Source: JAGORL01 sp964372415 (GTDB taxonomy: Bacteria > Patescibacteriota > Patescibacteriia > UBA9934). Taken from it: a stretch of 64,000 bases of DNA. The stretch lies in the NCBI GenBank assembly GCA_964372415.1, contig CAYJQH010000003.1:1-64000 (forward strand), written 5' to 3'. Below the pieces are notes generated by a model, which was given only the letters and a program-made list of their open reading frames with translations, searched no databases and was not told the origin of the DNA. Of the stretch, positions 50,975 to 59,072 are shown piece after piece (the stretch's first letter is position 1; every line of letters starts with the position of its first letter). The position numbers and the translations under genes are program-made.

Positions 50975-51949
50975 CTAGCGACGTGTCAAGATCGCAGCCA
51001 CCAGGCGATCAACCGCCAGCTCAGGGGCCAAACCCGATTTTGCCGCTTTATCAAGGTCAAAAGCCAAGGCGTGGAGATCTAGTAGCTGCTCGCGTTGCCA
51101 ACTGCGAGCCTCACCAAGAATCTTTTGCGCCACGTACGGATGCAGCCCAAGTGCCGTCGCGAGCTCGTTTTTGGTCACTCCAGCCTTACTGTCCATAACG
51201 TCCCGCGCCTCGAGAAGCAAACGAATTTGCCTGACTAGCATACCGAATAGCTGGAACTCTCCGGTACCGGCACGCCGCTCATCAGATAATTTAGCCAGCG
51301 CTTTGGCATTACCCTTGGCGGACAATGCATCAAGAAAAGCGAAAATGTTCTCCTCAACATCGCGTGCCACCAAGTCCTGAATCATCGCTTCATTCACTCC
51401 AGCGCCATTAGCGTAGGCGGCGAGCTTCTGCAGCTCGGCATCAAGTCGCCAAGTGTCGTAACTAACGCGTTCGGCCAGCTTGTTAAGTAGTGCTGGGGAG
51501 ATAACTACTCCCTGAAGGCGCGTGCGTTCTGCCGCCCAGGAACTGAAGGCGCTTCCTTCGAGGGGAAGAAGAGGGTAAACATGAACATCTGGAGCGGCTG
51601 TGATAATTTTGTAAACTTCTTGCTTTACAAATTTTGCAGATTCGACGATTTCGACAAAAATCGCAATCGTTGAGCTTGGCACTGACAATAAAATTTCTTT
51701 CCACAGGGCGGCATCAGCCTTTTTAAGGCCCGAAAGGAGCCCCCGCACCACCACCATTCTTTTTTCCGCCAGAAATGGCGAGGACTGCAGAGCGCCAGTA
51801 ACCATTCCTCGCTCGGTTTGTCCGTTTTCATAAGAAAAATCATCCAAATTCATGCCGGTTGGATCAAATTTCTCTTTAAATTTAAGCTTCATGTCGGCGA
51901 CTCGTTCCTTAACCCGCAATGCATCGCTGCCATAAATTAGAATCAACAT
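50975..51949 (-). CDS. holA: DNA polymerase III delta subunit
   Basis: A 324-residue clamp-loader subunit. It starts MLILIYGSDALRVKERVADM, and contains FLAEKRMVVVRGL in the N-terminal AAA+-like domain and VSYDTWRLDAELQKLAAYAN with the following ENIFAFLDALSAKGNAKALA in the lid. The C-terminal domain has GTGEFQLFGMLVRQIRLLLE and LGLHPYVAQKILGEARSW. It loads the beta sliding clamp. Located between rpsT and a guanylate-kinase-like gene, which is divergent. Confidence 0.95.
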   Translation of the reverse strand: MLILIYGSDALRVKERVADMKLKFKEKFDPTGMNLDDFSYENGQTERGMVTGALQSSPFLAEKRMVVVRGLLSGLKKADAALWKEILLSVPSSTIAIFVEIVESAKFVKQEVYKIITAAPDVHVYPLLPLEGSAFSSWAAERTRLQGVVISPALLNKLAERVSYDTWRLDAELQKLAAYANGAGVNEAMIQDLVARDVEENIFAFLDALSAKGNAKALAKLSDERRAGTGEFQLFGMLVRQIRLLLEARDVMDSKAGVTKNELATALGLHPYVAQKILGEARSWQREQLLDLHALAFDLDKAAKSGLAPELAVDRLVAAILTRR

Positions 51950-52048
51950 AGCTTATGTATGTTACGGGGTATCGCTTGGCATAACAAGACAATATTGAGT
52001 ACTGTAGTATCTGGCAATACTCGAGATTCTACCCGCCCAGGGGGCACA

Positions 52049-52612
52049 ATGAACCTCCATCCCATCATTTTGGTTCTTGGACCAACGGCCGTCGGCAAAA
52101 GAAGCATTCTCGAGCATGCTCTAGAACACAAGCCACGGCTGAAAGTGATACCAACCTTTACGACGCGTGCGCCACGCGAGGAGGAGAAAAAAGAATCGCT
52201 CTGGTACAAATTCGTCAGTCGAAAAGTCGCCAAGCGTCTCATCGAAAGCGGCCAAGCCATCAACTGGATCGAAGATGATGGAGATTGTTACGGCCAGGCG
52301 AAAGACGATATCGACCACGTGTTAAGGAACTACCTGGGAGTCCTCATCGTGAGCGAAGCGGCGATTGTAAATTTTAGGCGCGCCCACTATCGAGTGGTGA
52401 CCGTAAACGTCACCGCCGAAGGGCAGCCCGAGCTCACTCGGGATCGTACCCCCTGCGAGGAGAAAGGACTTCGACAGGGAAGCGTGCGTTACGATCACAA
52501 CATCATCAACGTCTTCGACCCGCAAGAACCCGGGGCCCACTTCGAGTGCGCGGTCCAAGAGTTCTGCAGCATTGTGCGCAAAAACATCATGCGCCACAGC
52601 CTCCCATCCTAG
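52049..52612 (+). CDS. Guanylate-kinase-like P-loop protein
   Basis: A 187-residue protein from the ATG at 52049. P-loop ILVLGPTAVGKRSILEHALE, TFTTRAPREEEKKESLWYKF in the GMP-binding region, and a later DRTPCEEKGLRQGSVRYDHN stretch fit the guanylate kinase fold. It lacks the usual PSG form of the P-loop and diverges enough that GMP as substrate is not certain. Codon use is GC-rich compared with holA and polA, resembling the sigma factor and pyrF genes, so it may have been acquired. A CAGGGGGC ribosome site precedes the ATG. The terminator hairpin includes the stop codon. Confidence 0.8.
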   Translation: MNLHPIILVLGPTAVGKRSILEHALEHKPRLKVIPTFTTRAPREEEKKESLWYKFVSRKVAKRLIESGQAINWIEDDGDCYGQAKDDIDHVLRNYLGVLIVSEAAIVNFRRAHYRVVTVNVTAEGQPELTRDRTPCEEKGLRQGSVRYDHNIINVFDPQEPGAHFECAVQEFCSIVRKNIMRHSLPS

Positions 52613-52631
52613 TGATGGGATTTAATTTTTA
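52602..52631 (+). terminator. Terminator overlapping the stop of the guanylate-kinase-like gene
   Basis: TCCCATC (52602-52608) pairs with GATGGGA (52614-52620), followed by TTTAATTTTT. The polA stop lies 13 bp past the stem on the other strand. Confidence 0.75.
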
Positions 52632-52632
52632 G

Positions 52633-55269
52633 TTATTTCATCTCTCCCCAACGTTTTGCGGAGACTATATCAACCACCAAGGGAACCGAAAGATCGATCA
52701 CCGAACTCATAATCTTCGGAACTTCTCGTTTTACCTTTGCTACATCCTTTTCCTTTACCTCAAAGACCAGCTCGTCATGTACCTGGAGAAGCATTGCGCC
52801 ATCAATTTTTTCTTTCTTTATCCAATCGTCAATCAAAATCATTGCTTTTTTTAAAATATCAGCTTGTGTGCCCTGGACAGGCATATTAATAGCCATGCGT
52901 TCAGCAGCCGCAACGAGCTGGGGAACTCCAGAATTGATGTCCGGAAGGTAACGACGTCGGCCAAAGAGGGTTTCAACATATCCGTCAGTTCGAGCCTTGA
53001 GCTTCATGGCATCCATGTAAGCGCGAAGTGGTTCGTGGACCTCAAAATAACGCTCAATAAACTGTCGCGCTTCTTCAAATGGCATTTTCGTGGCACGAGC
53101 GAGTGATCGAGCACCAACGCCATAGAGGATGCTGAAGTTAATTGCCTTAGCAGCGGCGCGTTGATCCTTTGTAACTTTGTCTTCTGGCACGCCCCAAACG
53201 TCGGCTGCCGTGCGACGGTGAATATCGGCGCCGTCTTTAAAGGCCTGGATAAAGACCTTATCTTGAGCAATGTGAGCAGCCAAGCGCAGTTCGATTTGCG
53301 AGTAGTCGGCTGAGACAAGTTCGAATCCTTTTTCAGCCACAAAGGCATTACGAATTTCGCGCCCGAGGTCAGAACGAATGGGCAGGTTCTGCAAATTTGG
53401 ATTAATTGACGACAAACGACCTGTGGCGGCAATCGTTTGATTGAAGGTTGTGTGAATGCGACCGTCAGAGGCGACAAGAGAGGGTAGAGGATCAGCGTAG
53501 GTTGACTTCAATTTAGCAATTTCTCGGTATTCTTCGATGAACTCAATGACTGGGTGCGCTTCAGCAAGCTTTTCGAGCTCAGGAGCGGCTGTCGAGAAAC
53601 TATTTTTTGTCTTCTTAATGCCCTTTGTTGGGAGTCCGAGCTTCGTAAATAGAACCTCAGCCAGCTGAGAGGGAGAATTGATGTTAAATTCTTTGCCCGC
53701 AGCTTTGTAGATTTTCTTCGTCAGGATATCGAGGCTTTTGGCAAAGCTTTCCGAAAGTGTGCTGAGCTTCTTTTTATCAACGAGGATCCCTTTATGCTCC
53801 ATGCTAAACAATACGGGGATGAGCGGCAGCTCAATTTTCTCGTAAAGTTCAGTCATTTTGTCTTTTTCCAGGCGCTCATTGAGCTTATCGGCCAAGCTTA
53901 AGATGAGTGGCGCCTGCTCAGCCGGGGACTCCGGGAGTGTCTGGTGAGCCCCGAGAACGTCGCTCACGACCGCCCCAAGATCGTATTCGCGATTGCCAGG
54001 TGAAATAAGGTATGAGGCAATCATCGTGTCCTCGAACTTGATCTTACAAAGATCATCGGCACACTCCGCGTTGAGCGTGGCGAGGGCATGCATCGCTGCT
54101 TTGGCGTCGTGTGCGACAACAGAACGGCTCTTCGTGAGAAATTCGATGACGGGTTGAGCCGTTTTCTTGTCAGGGTGCTCAAGCAGGAAGGTGTTCGTGC
54201 CGTCGGAGACCGCGATGGCAGTAATATTGCCACCAAAAAGATCTCGCGACTTACTCACGACAACAAGGGAACAGCGTCGGGGGAGAATGTCGTCAAGCTT
54301 TTCAGCAAAAGCCGTCTTGGTTTTCTTCTTTTCCCTCACCTTCGTTCGGGACAAGCTTTCCTCTTTACTCTTTCCTCCTTCCTCTTCGGGCTTGGCTTCG
54401 TATTTTTTGAGCAACGCCTTAAATTCGAGCTCTCGGAACAGGGAGACGAGATCTTTGACATGCGGCTCGCGAGTTGCCGCAAGCTTCATGTCGAACTCCT
54501 TAAGCGGAACATCACGAACAATCGTCACGAGCTTTCGCATCTGAGCTGCATGCGCTTCCTGGCCGGTAAACTTTTTGACGAATTTTTCAGGCAACGACCC
54601 TTTTTTCAAGGCTTTAAAAATCTCCTCGACCGATCCGTAGTTAGCAAGAAGCTCAGCCGCTCCTTTTTCACCGATTCCTGGGACTCCTGGCAGGTTATCC
54701 GAGGTATCGCCAACCAGCGTTTTGAGCTCAATAAGTTGCTTTGGTGAAAGGTTGTAGCGTTCTTTGATAGCGGCTTCGTCGTAAATCTTTACTTCTGAGA
54801 GTCCGCGCACAAAAAAGACCACCTTTGTGTCTGGACTCACAAGCTGCAGCGTATCGAGATCGCCGGTGACGATGATGGTATCGATATTGCCGTGTTTTTC
54901 ATTCTTGGTAGCAACTGTACCGATGATGTCATCAGCCTCGTATCCCTTAGCCGAGAGGGAAGGGATGCCATAGGCCGTCAAAATATTTTGGATAATTGGA
55001 ATCTGAGCGTAAAGTTCATCGGCTTTTTTCTCACGCGTTGCCTTGTACTCTTTGTAATCGTCATGACGAAAGGTTGGCCCAGCTAAATCCCAGGCTACCA
55101 CCATGTAGTCAGGCTTAAACGTTGCTCGCATCTTCTCGACGACGTTAGTAAAACCGTATGCCGCATTGACGACGAGCCCGCTCTTCGTGGTAAGGGGAGG
55201 GATTGCATGCCAAGCACGATGCAACAATGCATTTCCGTCTAAAACAATGTATCTTTTTTGATCAGGCAT
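52633..55269 (-). CDS. polA: DNA polymerase I, proofreading site apparently inactive
   Basis: An 878-residue polymerase from the ATG at 55269 (55281 also possible). The 5'-3' exonuclease domain has YIVLDGNALLHRAWHAIPPL, YEADDIIGTVATKN and GDTSDNLPGVPGIGEKGAAE. The middle domain keeps the fold (DTMIASYLISPGNREYDLGA), but where the DxE of proofreading enzymes is expected it reads VVVSKSRDLFGG, so 3'-5' exonuclease is likely absent. The polymerase domain has SADYSQIELRLAAHI, the O helix KAINFSILYGVGARSLARA and the final LLQVHDELVFE. It fills gaps in repair and removes primers. Confidence 0.96.
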   Translation of the reverse strand: MPDQKRYIVLDGNALLHRAWHAIPPLTTKSGLVVNAAYGFTNVVEKMRATFKPDYMVVAWDLAGPTFRHDDYKEYKATREKKADELYAQIPIIQNILTAYGIPSLSAKGYEADDIIGTVATKNEKHGNIDTIIVTGDLDTLQLVSPDTKVVFFVRGLSEVKIYDEAAIKERYNLSPKQLIELKTLVGDTSDNLPGVPGIGEKGAAELLANYGSVEEIFKALKKGSLPEKFVKKFTGQEAHAAQMRKLVTIVRDVPLKEFDMKLAATREPHVKDLVSLFRELEFKALLKKYEAKPEEEGGKSKEESLSRTKVREKKKTKTAFAEKLDDILPRRCSLVVVSKSRDLFGGNITAIAVSDGTNTFLLEHPDKKTAQPVIEFLTKSRSVVAHDAKAAMHALATLNAECADDLCKIKFEDTMIASYLISPGNREYDLGAVVSDVLGAHQTLPESPAEQAPLILSLADKLNERLEKDKMTELYEKIELPLIPVLFSMEHKGILVDKKKLSTLSESFAKSLDILTKKIYKAAGKEFNINSPSQLAEVLFTKLGLPTKGIKKTKNSFSTAAPELEKLAEAHPVIEFIEEYREIAKLKSTYADPLPSLVASDGRIHTTFNQTIAATGRLSSINPNLQNLPIRSDLGREIRNAFVAEKGFELVSADYSQIELRLAAHIAQDKVFIQAFKDGADIHRRTAADVWGVPEDKVTKDQRAAAKAINFSILYGVGARSLARATKMPFEEARQFIERYFEVHEPLRAYMDAMKLKARTDGYVETLFGRRRYLPDINSGVPQLVAAAERMAINMPVQGTQADILKKAMILIDDWIKKEKIDGAMLLQVHDELVFEVKEKDVAKVKREVPKIMSSVIDLSVPLVVDIVSAKRWGEMK

Positions 55270-55374
55270 AGTTGCTGGCATTGTACTTGGACAGTTGCAA
55301 TATTCCAATTTTTCTGCTACATTACCTCGGCAAAACTTGTTGTTTTCGCTATACATGCAGGCAGTAATAAACAC
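55270..55374. other. polA leader spacer
   Basis: 105 bp with polA upstream signals. No gene. GTACAT-like and TATACAT strings near 55352 echo the end of element E4. Confidence 0.4.
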
Positions 55375-55500
55375 GCGAGCGTATTAAAATGGCGAAATGC
55401 AAGGAATGTGGAAGACGGGGCCGAGACGTAGTAGAACTACGGTGAGGCCGAGTCGGCCCCATGACGCAGCAGATCGAAATTTTAATAGCAAGCGGTACAT
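55375..55500. repeat. tRNA-flanking nested palindrome E4 (5' of tRNA-His)
   Basis: Starts GCGAGCGTATTAAAAT (55375-55390) and ends ATTTTAATAGCAAGCGGTAC.. (55479-55500) at the first base of tRNA-His; both ends match E1. Inner arms GGGGCCG/CGGCCCC, core GAGACGTAGT-AGA-ACTACGGTGAGG (55423-55447). Confidence 0.82.
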
Positions 55501-55575
55501 GGCGGCTATAGCTCAATGGTAGAGCACCGGGTTGTGGTCCCGGCTACACGGGTTCGATCCCCGTTAGTCGCCCCA
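55501..55575 (+). tRNA. tRNA-His (anticodon GTG)
   Basis: G-1 (55501) pairs with C73; acceptor GCGGCTA/TAGTCGC; anticodon stem-loop CCGGG-TTGTGGT-CCCGG giving GTG; T-arm ACGGG-TTCGATC-CCCGT; encoded CCA at 55573-55575. The extra G-1 identifies histidine tRNA and is present in the DNA. Confidence 0.95.
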
Positions 55576-55579
55576 GAAG

Positions 55580-55607
55580 AAACTCCCGAGCACGGGAGTT
55601 TTTTCTT
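55580..55607 (+). terminator. Terminator after tRNA-His
   Basis: CTCCCG (55583-55588) pairs with CGGGAG (55593-55598) around AGCA, followed by TTTTTTCTTT. Confidence 0.8.
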
Positions 55608-55644
55608 TGCAACATAAAACCCTCGCTTTCGCGAGAGTTGTATG

Positions 55645-55721
55645 TGGTACCCCGGGCAGGAATCGAACCTGCGACCTTGAGCTTAGAAGTCTCCTGCTCT
55701 ATCCAACTGAGCTACCGGGGC
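55645..55721 (-). tRNA. tRNA-Arg (anticodon TCT)
   Basis: Minus strand: acceptor GCCCCGG/CCGGGGT-type, D-arm GCTC..GAGC, anticodon loop CTTCTAA giving TCT (codon AGA), T-arm GCAGG-TTCGATT-CCTGC, encoded CCA at 55645-55647. The anticodon stem GGAGA/GCTCA has mismatches at the first and last positions, which is unusual. Confidence 0.9.
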
Positions 55722-55726
55722 GTACT

Positions 55727-55848
55727 GAAAACCTATCCAAGTTTGGCCATCTTCGTCGTCGTTCGCTCCGTCGGACTCACCGTACTTGTAAGTACGCCTC
55801 GTCCTTACTCGCTCACTCCTAGAATCTGACCAAACTTAATAGGTTTTC
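55727..55848. repeat. tRNA-flanking nested palindrome E5 (5' of tRNA-Arg TCT)
   Basis: Outer arms GAAAACCTATCCAAGTTTGG (55727-55746) and CCAAACTTAATAGGTTTTC (55830-55848) pair almost perfectly. The core, in reverse orientation, is CTCACCGTACTT-GTA-AGTACGCCTCG (55776-55801), the complement of the shared GAGGCGTA..TACGGTGAG. It starts 5 bp from the tRNA 5' end. Confidence 0.8.
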
Positions 55849-55908
55849 TCATAAATTTGAGCAAACAAGATACCAAATTTTTTACAAAAAATCAAGTCTA
55901 GTGTCGAA

Positions 55909-56847
55909 CTACGATCCACTATCTACTTCCTTATTTTTATCATGAAACTCTTTGTACACCCGCTTTAGCTCTTTGTCTGTCACATGCGTGTAGACCTGGG
56001 TGGTGGTAATCGACGCATGACCAAGGAGTGACTGCACCGCTCGGATGTCGGCGCCGTTTCTTAAAAGGTCCGTCGCATAGGTGTGGCGAAGCGTATGGGG
56101 GGTGACGCGCTTGGTAATACCCGCTTCGCGAGCATAACGGTCAACAATGCGCTGCACCGAGCGAGGCGTGAGCGGCTGCGCTTCGGTTTGCGCGGCCTTT
56201 GCCCGATCGTGACGCACGAACATAAACGGGGAAGTGTCGCGCCGCTTGTCGAGGTAAGTACGAACCGCTTTCTTCGCTCGATCTGACAAGAAAACTACCC
56301 GATGTTTTTGTCCTTTGCCCACAACCGTGAACTCGTCCTGCTTTAAATTCACGTCCTCAACCTTGAGCGAAGCAAGTTCTGACACCCGAAGCCCAGTTGA
56401 AAACAACAATTCAAGAATTGCCTTGTCACGGATACCGACAATTGTCGGATCAGCTTCCGGAGCAGCAATCAAACGGAGGAGTTCTTCTGGTTCTAAGAAA
56501 GCCACTTGGCGCGTTCCTTGTTTGGCGAGCTCGATTTTTTCAGGCGCGAGCGTCTTAATGTCACGCTTGGAGAGATATTTAAGGAAAGTACGGAGAGCAA
56601 TTAGGTGATAATTTTGGGTATTCTTTTTAATTTGACCCTCAAGGCGACCCGCGACATTGCGATTTAAAAACAGTCTGTATTTTCGAATAAGTTCTAAGTC
56701 AATTTCGGCTGGAGCAGGCAATTTTGCCCACTTGGCAAATCGTTGAAGATAAAAATGATAATTCCGGACCGTCTTATCAGAGCGTCCGCGCTCAATTTCC
56801 AAGTATTCAAGGAATTCTTTAATGAGTTCGTTTAAAGCTTTGGCCAT
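55909..56847 (-). CDS. xerD: Xer-type tyrosine recombinase
   Basis: A 312-residue XerC/XerD-type recombinase. SAM-like N-terminal domain (LNELIKEFLEYLEIERGRSD.., YHLIALRTFLKYLSKR). Catalytic domain with Arg in FSTGLRVSELASLKVEDV, Lys hairpin VGKGQKHRVVFLS, HTLRHTYATDLLRNGADIRA (His, Arg), LGHASITTTQVYTH with the second His and nucleophile Tyr. With FtsK (present at 24-26 kb) it would resolve chromosome dimers at dif. As the only Xer in the window it may act alone, like XerH/XerS. Whether it is XerC or XerD cannot be told. Two genes away are several tRNA-associated palindromes, which could conceivably be its substrates, though their cores do not look like dif. Confidence 0.93.
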   Translation of the reverse strand: MAKALNELIKEFLEYLEIERGRSDKTVRNYHFYLQRFAKWAKLPAPAEIDLELIRKYRLFLNRNVAGRLEGQIKKNTQNYHLIALRTFLKYLSKRDIKTLAPEKIELAKQGTRQVAFLEPEELLRLIAAPEADPTIVGIRDKAILELLFSTGLRVSELASLKVEDVNLKQDEFTVVGKGQKHRVVFLSDRAKKAVRTYLDKRRDTSPFMFVRHDRAKAAQTEAQPLTPRSVQRIVDRYAREAGITKRVTPHTLRHTYATDLLRNGADIRAVQSLLGHASITTTQVYTHVTDKELKRVYKEFHDKNKEVDSGS

Positions 56848-56856
56848 GTTGGATGT

Positions 56857-57135
56857 TTAAGCGACCTTGCGGCCACGGGCGATATCAGTAAAATTCTGGC
56901 GTTCGCGACCAATTTCGCGTTTAAAGTTAGCCAACTTGGTACGCAACTCACTGGCTTGATCACGTAAAGCCTGAGCCTTATCCAAATCTTCCTCGGTCGA
57001 AATTTGCTTATTTAGCTGAGCCAGCTCGACTTCGAGTTCTGCGTAGCGGGTCTCAAGCTGTAAAACACTCGGGTCACCAAAAGTATGAGCGATCTCTGTG
57101 CCGTGCATTCTGCCTTCGGATTTATGGTCCTGCAT
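56857..57135 (-). CDS. Hypothetical coiled-coil protein
   Basis: A 92-residue protein (83 from an alternative ATG at 57108), mostly one long helix: QLETRYAELEVELAQLNKQI and QALRDQASELRTKLANFKRE. No signal peptide and no family recognised. Its stop is 9 bp from the xer start, so it may be co-transcribed. Confidence 0.6.
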   Translation of the reverse strand: MQDHKSEGRMHGTEIAHTFGDPSVLQLETRYAELEVELAQLNKQISTEEDLDKAQALRDQASELRTKLANFKREIGRERQNFTDIARGRKVA

Positions 57136-57195
57136 AGATGCTTATGACTTATTCCTCCATGCGTCGTACATTATACCAAGTCTTCAGGCTCGGCG

Positions 57196-57268
57196 GGCGA
57201 TGCTATTGTGCGTGGTCGCCGCTCCCTCCTTAGTCGGAGGCTATACCTTTAAATACCTGTGCATCGCC
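57196..57268 (+). other. 73-nt foldable element in the spacer at the gene-strand switch
   Basis: GGCGATGC (57196-57203) pairs with GCATCGCC (57261-57268), and CCTCC/GGAGG pairs inside (near 57226-57240). The size is tRNA-like, but there is no T-arm or anticodon arm. It lies between divergent genes, at the point where gene orientation changes. It could be a leader structure of the plus-strand gene or a small RNA. Confidence 0.4.
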
Positions 57269-57338
57269 TAAGGGGTTGAAAGAACGGCAGTTGGGCAGTA
57301 CTCTTGTAACCAACGAGAATCAATTTCATTTCTACTGT

Positions 57339-57890
57339 ATGAATAGAGAAGTCATGGGTGGGCCAGAAGGTAAAGAAATTCCTAACAAAGAACTGTCCGA
57401 GCAGCTCAAAGGCGACCTAGCGCAGGCAGAAGACAGTGTAAATAATTTTGAACAAGAATTTACCGCCATGAAGCACGTGGGAGAAGTGGCTGGCGAGAAA
57501 GGGGATCTAGCCAGTAAGGAAGTTCTCAATCGCTCTGCTGATGAAGGCAAAAAGGGATGGGATGAAGATTATCGGAAAGCCAAAGAAACGCGCAGCCGTT
57601 TGGTGGCCATGGAAAAAACTCTAGAGGCTTGGCCAGAAGTGAGCAATCAAGCAGTTGTCGAGCTTGCTAATTATGCGCTTTCACGAGGAGATACAGAATT
57701 TCTTAAAGAAAATGCTGACCTTATCAAGAGTGCCGCCCTGGACCGCGCTGAACGTCTAGGGAAGGAGATGAGCGACGCACCTATGCCGACTTTCAAGAAT
57801 AAGGAGGATATCAGTAAATATATCGAAGATGGGCGAAACAACAGCCAATTTATGGCTAGGTTTGTAGAAATTCTCAAAGCCATAGAATAA
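57339..57890 (+). CDS. Hypothetical helical protein
   Basis: About 183 residues from ATG 57339 (57354 also possible). Charged and helix-rich, with KELSEQLKGDLAQAEDSVNN, KAKETRSRLVAMEKTLEAWP and NKEDISKYIEDGRNNSQFMA. No signal peptide, membrane segment or recognised domain. The first gene of the rightward half of the window. Its last codons sit just before the rpsO promoter. Confidence 0.6.
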   Translation: MNREVMGGPEGKEIPNKELSEQLKGDLAQAEDSVNNFEQEFTAMKHVGEVAGEKGDLASKEVLNRSADEGKKGWDEDYRKAKETRSRLVAMEKTLEAWPEVSNQAVVELANYALSRGDTEFLKENADLIKSAALDRAERLGKEMSDAPMPTFKNKEDISKYIEDGRNNSQFMARFVEILKAIE

Positions 57891-57891
57891 A

Positions 57892-57920
57892 TTGACAGAG
57901 TAAGGTTTTTTCGCTATTGT
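57892..57920 (+). promoter_or_regulatory. rpsO promoter
   Basis: TTGACA (57892-57897), 17 bp, TATTGT (57915-57920). The start near 57927 leaves an rpsO leader of about 75 nt that contains CGGTTCTCTTGGTTCC and GGTTAACTCGG-type short repeats, suitable for S15 autoregulation. Confidence 0.75.
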
Positions 57921-58002
57921 CAGTCCATAAATCACTGCCGGTTCTCTTGGTTCCAGGCTTGAGCCCCTTGAACTCGGTTAACTCGGACGAAATTTTGTAA
58001 CT

Positions 58003-58275
58003 ATGCTCGATAAGGGAAAGAAAGAGAAGGTTATCAAGAAATTCCGCACGCACGATAAGGACACGGGTTCACCGCAGGTTCAGATCGCGCTCCTCTCGGC
58101 TCAGATCCAAAAGCTGACCGATCACCTAAAGACCCACCGTAATGACGTGAGCTCACGTCGCGGTCTCATTAAGATGGTCTCGGAACGTCGTGGGTTACTC
58201 AAGTACCTCGAGCGCGAAAACCCCAAGGTCTTCGCCAAGGTAGCGGAAGAACTCAAGCTCAAAATCAAGGAATAA
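58003..58275 (+). CDS. rpsO: 30S ribosomal protein S15
   Basis: A 90-residue protein with the S15 signature: HDKDTGSPQVQIALLSAQIQ and HRNDVSSRRGLIKMVSERRG followed by LLKYLERE. It binds the central domain of 16S rRNA and often represses its own mRNA. Followed by a long hairpin, as in the rpsO-pnp region of other bacteria; a NYN gene lies between it and pnp here. Confidence 0.97.
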   Translation: MLDKGKKEKVIKKFRTHDKDTGSPQVQIALLSAQIQKLTDHLKTHRNDVSSRRGLIKMVSERRGLLKYLERENPKVFAKVAEELKLKIKE

Positions 58276-58280
58276 TTACC

Positions 58281-58332
58281 CCCGCACTTTTCCCTGGCTG
58301 TGATTGTCACAGCTAGGGGATGGTGCGGGACT
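58281..58332 (+). terminator. Long hairpin after rpsO
   Basis: CCCGCAC (58281-58287) pairs with GTGCGGG (58323-58329), and inside CCCT-GCTGTGA pairs with TCACAGC-AGGG. A short T tract follows (ACTTTTC). Acts as terminator or processing site between rpsO and the NYN gene. Confidence 0.75.
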
Positions 58333-58353
58333 TTTCAAAATTTTTAAAACCAT

Positions 58354-59031
58354 ATGCTCGATTTTAGCAATCGGCGCGTCGGTGTTTTCATCGACGTCCA
58401 AAACATGTATTACAGTGCACGAAATATTTACGGCAGTAAGGTTAATTTCGGAAAGATCGTTGAAAAAACATCAGAAAACAATAAGCTTATCCGCGCCATT
58501 GCCTATACCGTCTCCACCAAATCCGGTGACGAGACTCCCTTTTTTGAAGCCCTCCATAACCTCGGTATTGAAGTTAACACCAAAGAACTTCTCGAATACA
58601 CCTCGGGCCATAAAAAAGGTGATTGGGATGTTGGTATCACAATTGATGTCATTCGCACGCTCGACATGCTTGATGAGGTGGTAATTGTATCTGGTGATGG
58701 CGACTTTGTGCCGCTTGGTGAGTACGTAAAAAATCGTGGCCGACTATTTCATGTTGCCTCATTCCGCGAATCGACCTCAAGCAAACTCGTTGAAGCTGCC
58801 GACATCTATACCAATCTTTCCGACGATCTCCCCAGCTTTTTAATTCGTGATCCTAAGTATCGTTCACCACAATTCCGTCGCTCGTCCGTTGATACCTTCG
58901 AAGATGTGATCGCTGAACAAGCCCAAAGTGGGGCTATCGAAACACCGGCTCGGGAGACACCCTCCCAACCAACCTCATCTAATGGGGGAGGAACGGAGAC
59001 CAAGCCGCGCCGTCGTCCTGTGAAAAAATAG
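58354..59031 (+). CDS. NYN-domain (LabA/DUF88) putative ribonuclease
   Basis: A 225-residue protein. The PIN-like NYN domain has acid-rich metal sites in VGVFIDVQNMYYSARNIYG, HKKGDWDVGITIDVIRTLDM and VVIVSGDGDFVPLGEYVKN. The C-terminal 60 residues are Thr/Pro/Gly-rich and end in basic RRRPVKK. NYN proteins are predicted RNases. Its place between rpsO and pnp (the exoribonuclease) fits RNA processing or decay. Confidence 0.87.
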   Translation: MLDFSNRRVGVFIDVQNMYYSARNIYGSKVNFGKIVEKTSENNKLIRAIAYTVSTKSGDETPFFEALHNLGIEVNTKELLEYTSGHKKGDWDVGITIDVIRTLDMLDEVVIVSGDGDFVPLGEYVKNRGRLFHVASFRESTSSKLVEAADIYTNLSDDLPSFLIRDPKYRSPQFRRSSVDTFEDVIAEQAQSGAIETPARETPSQPTSSNGGGTETKPRRRPVKK

Positions 59032-59072
59032 AATGGGTAACGTCGAGGCTCCGAGGCAATCCAGAGATAAAT

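Noticed and set aside
57196..57268. tRNA gene
   Set aside because: Right size and a closed acceptor-like stem, but no T-loop, D-arm or anticodon arm.
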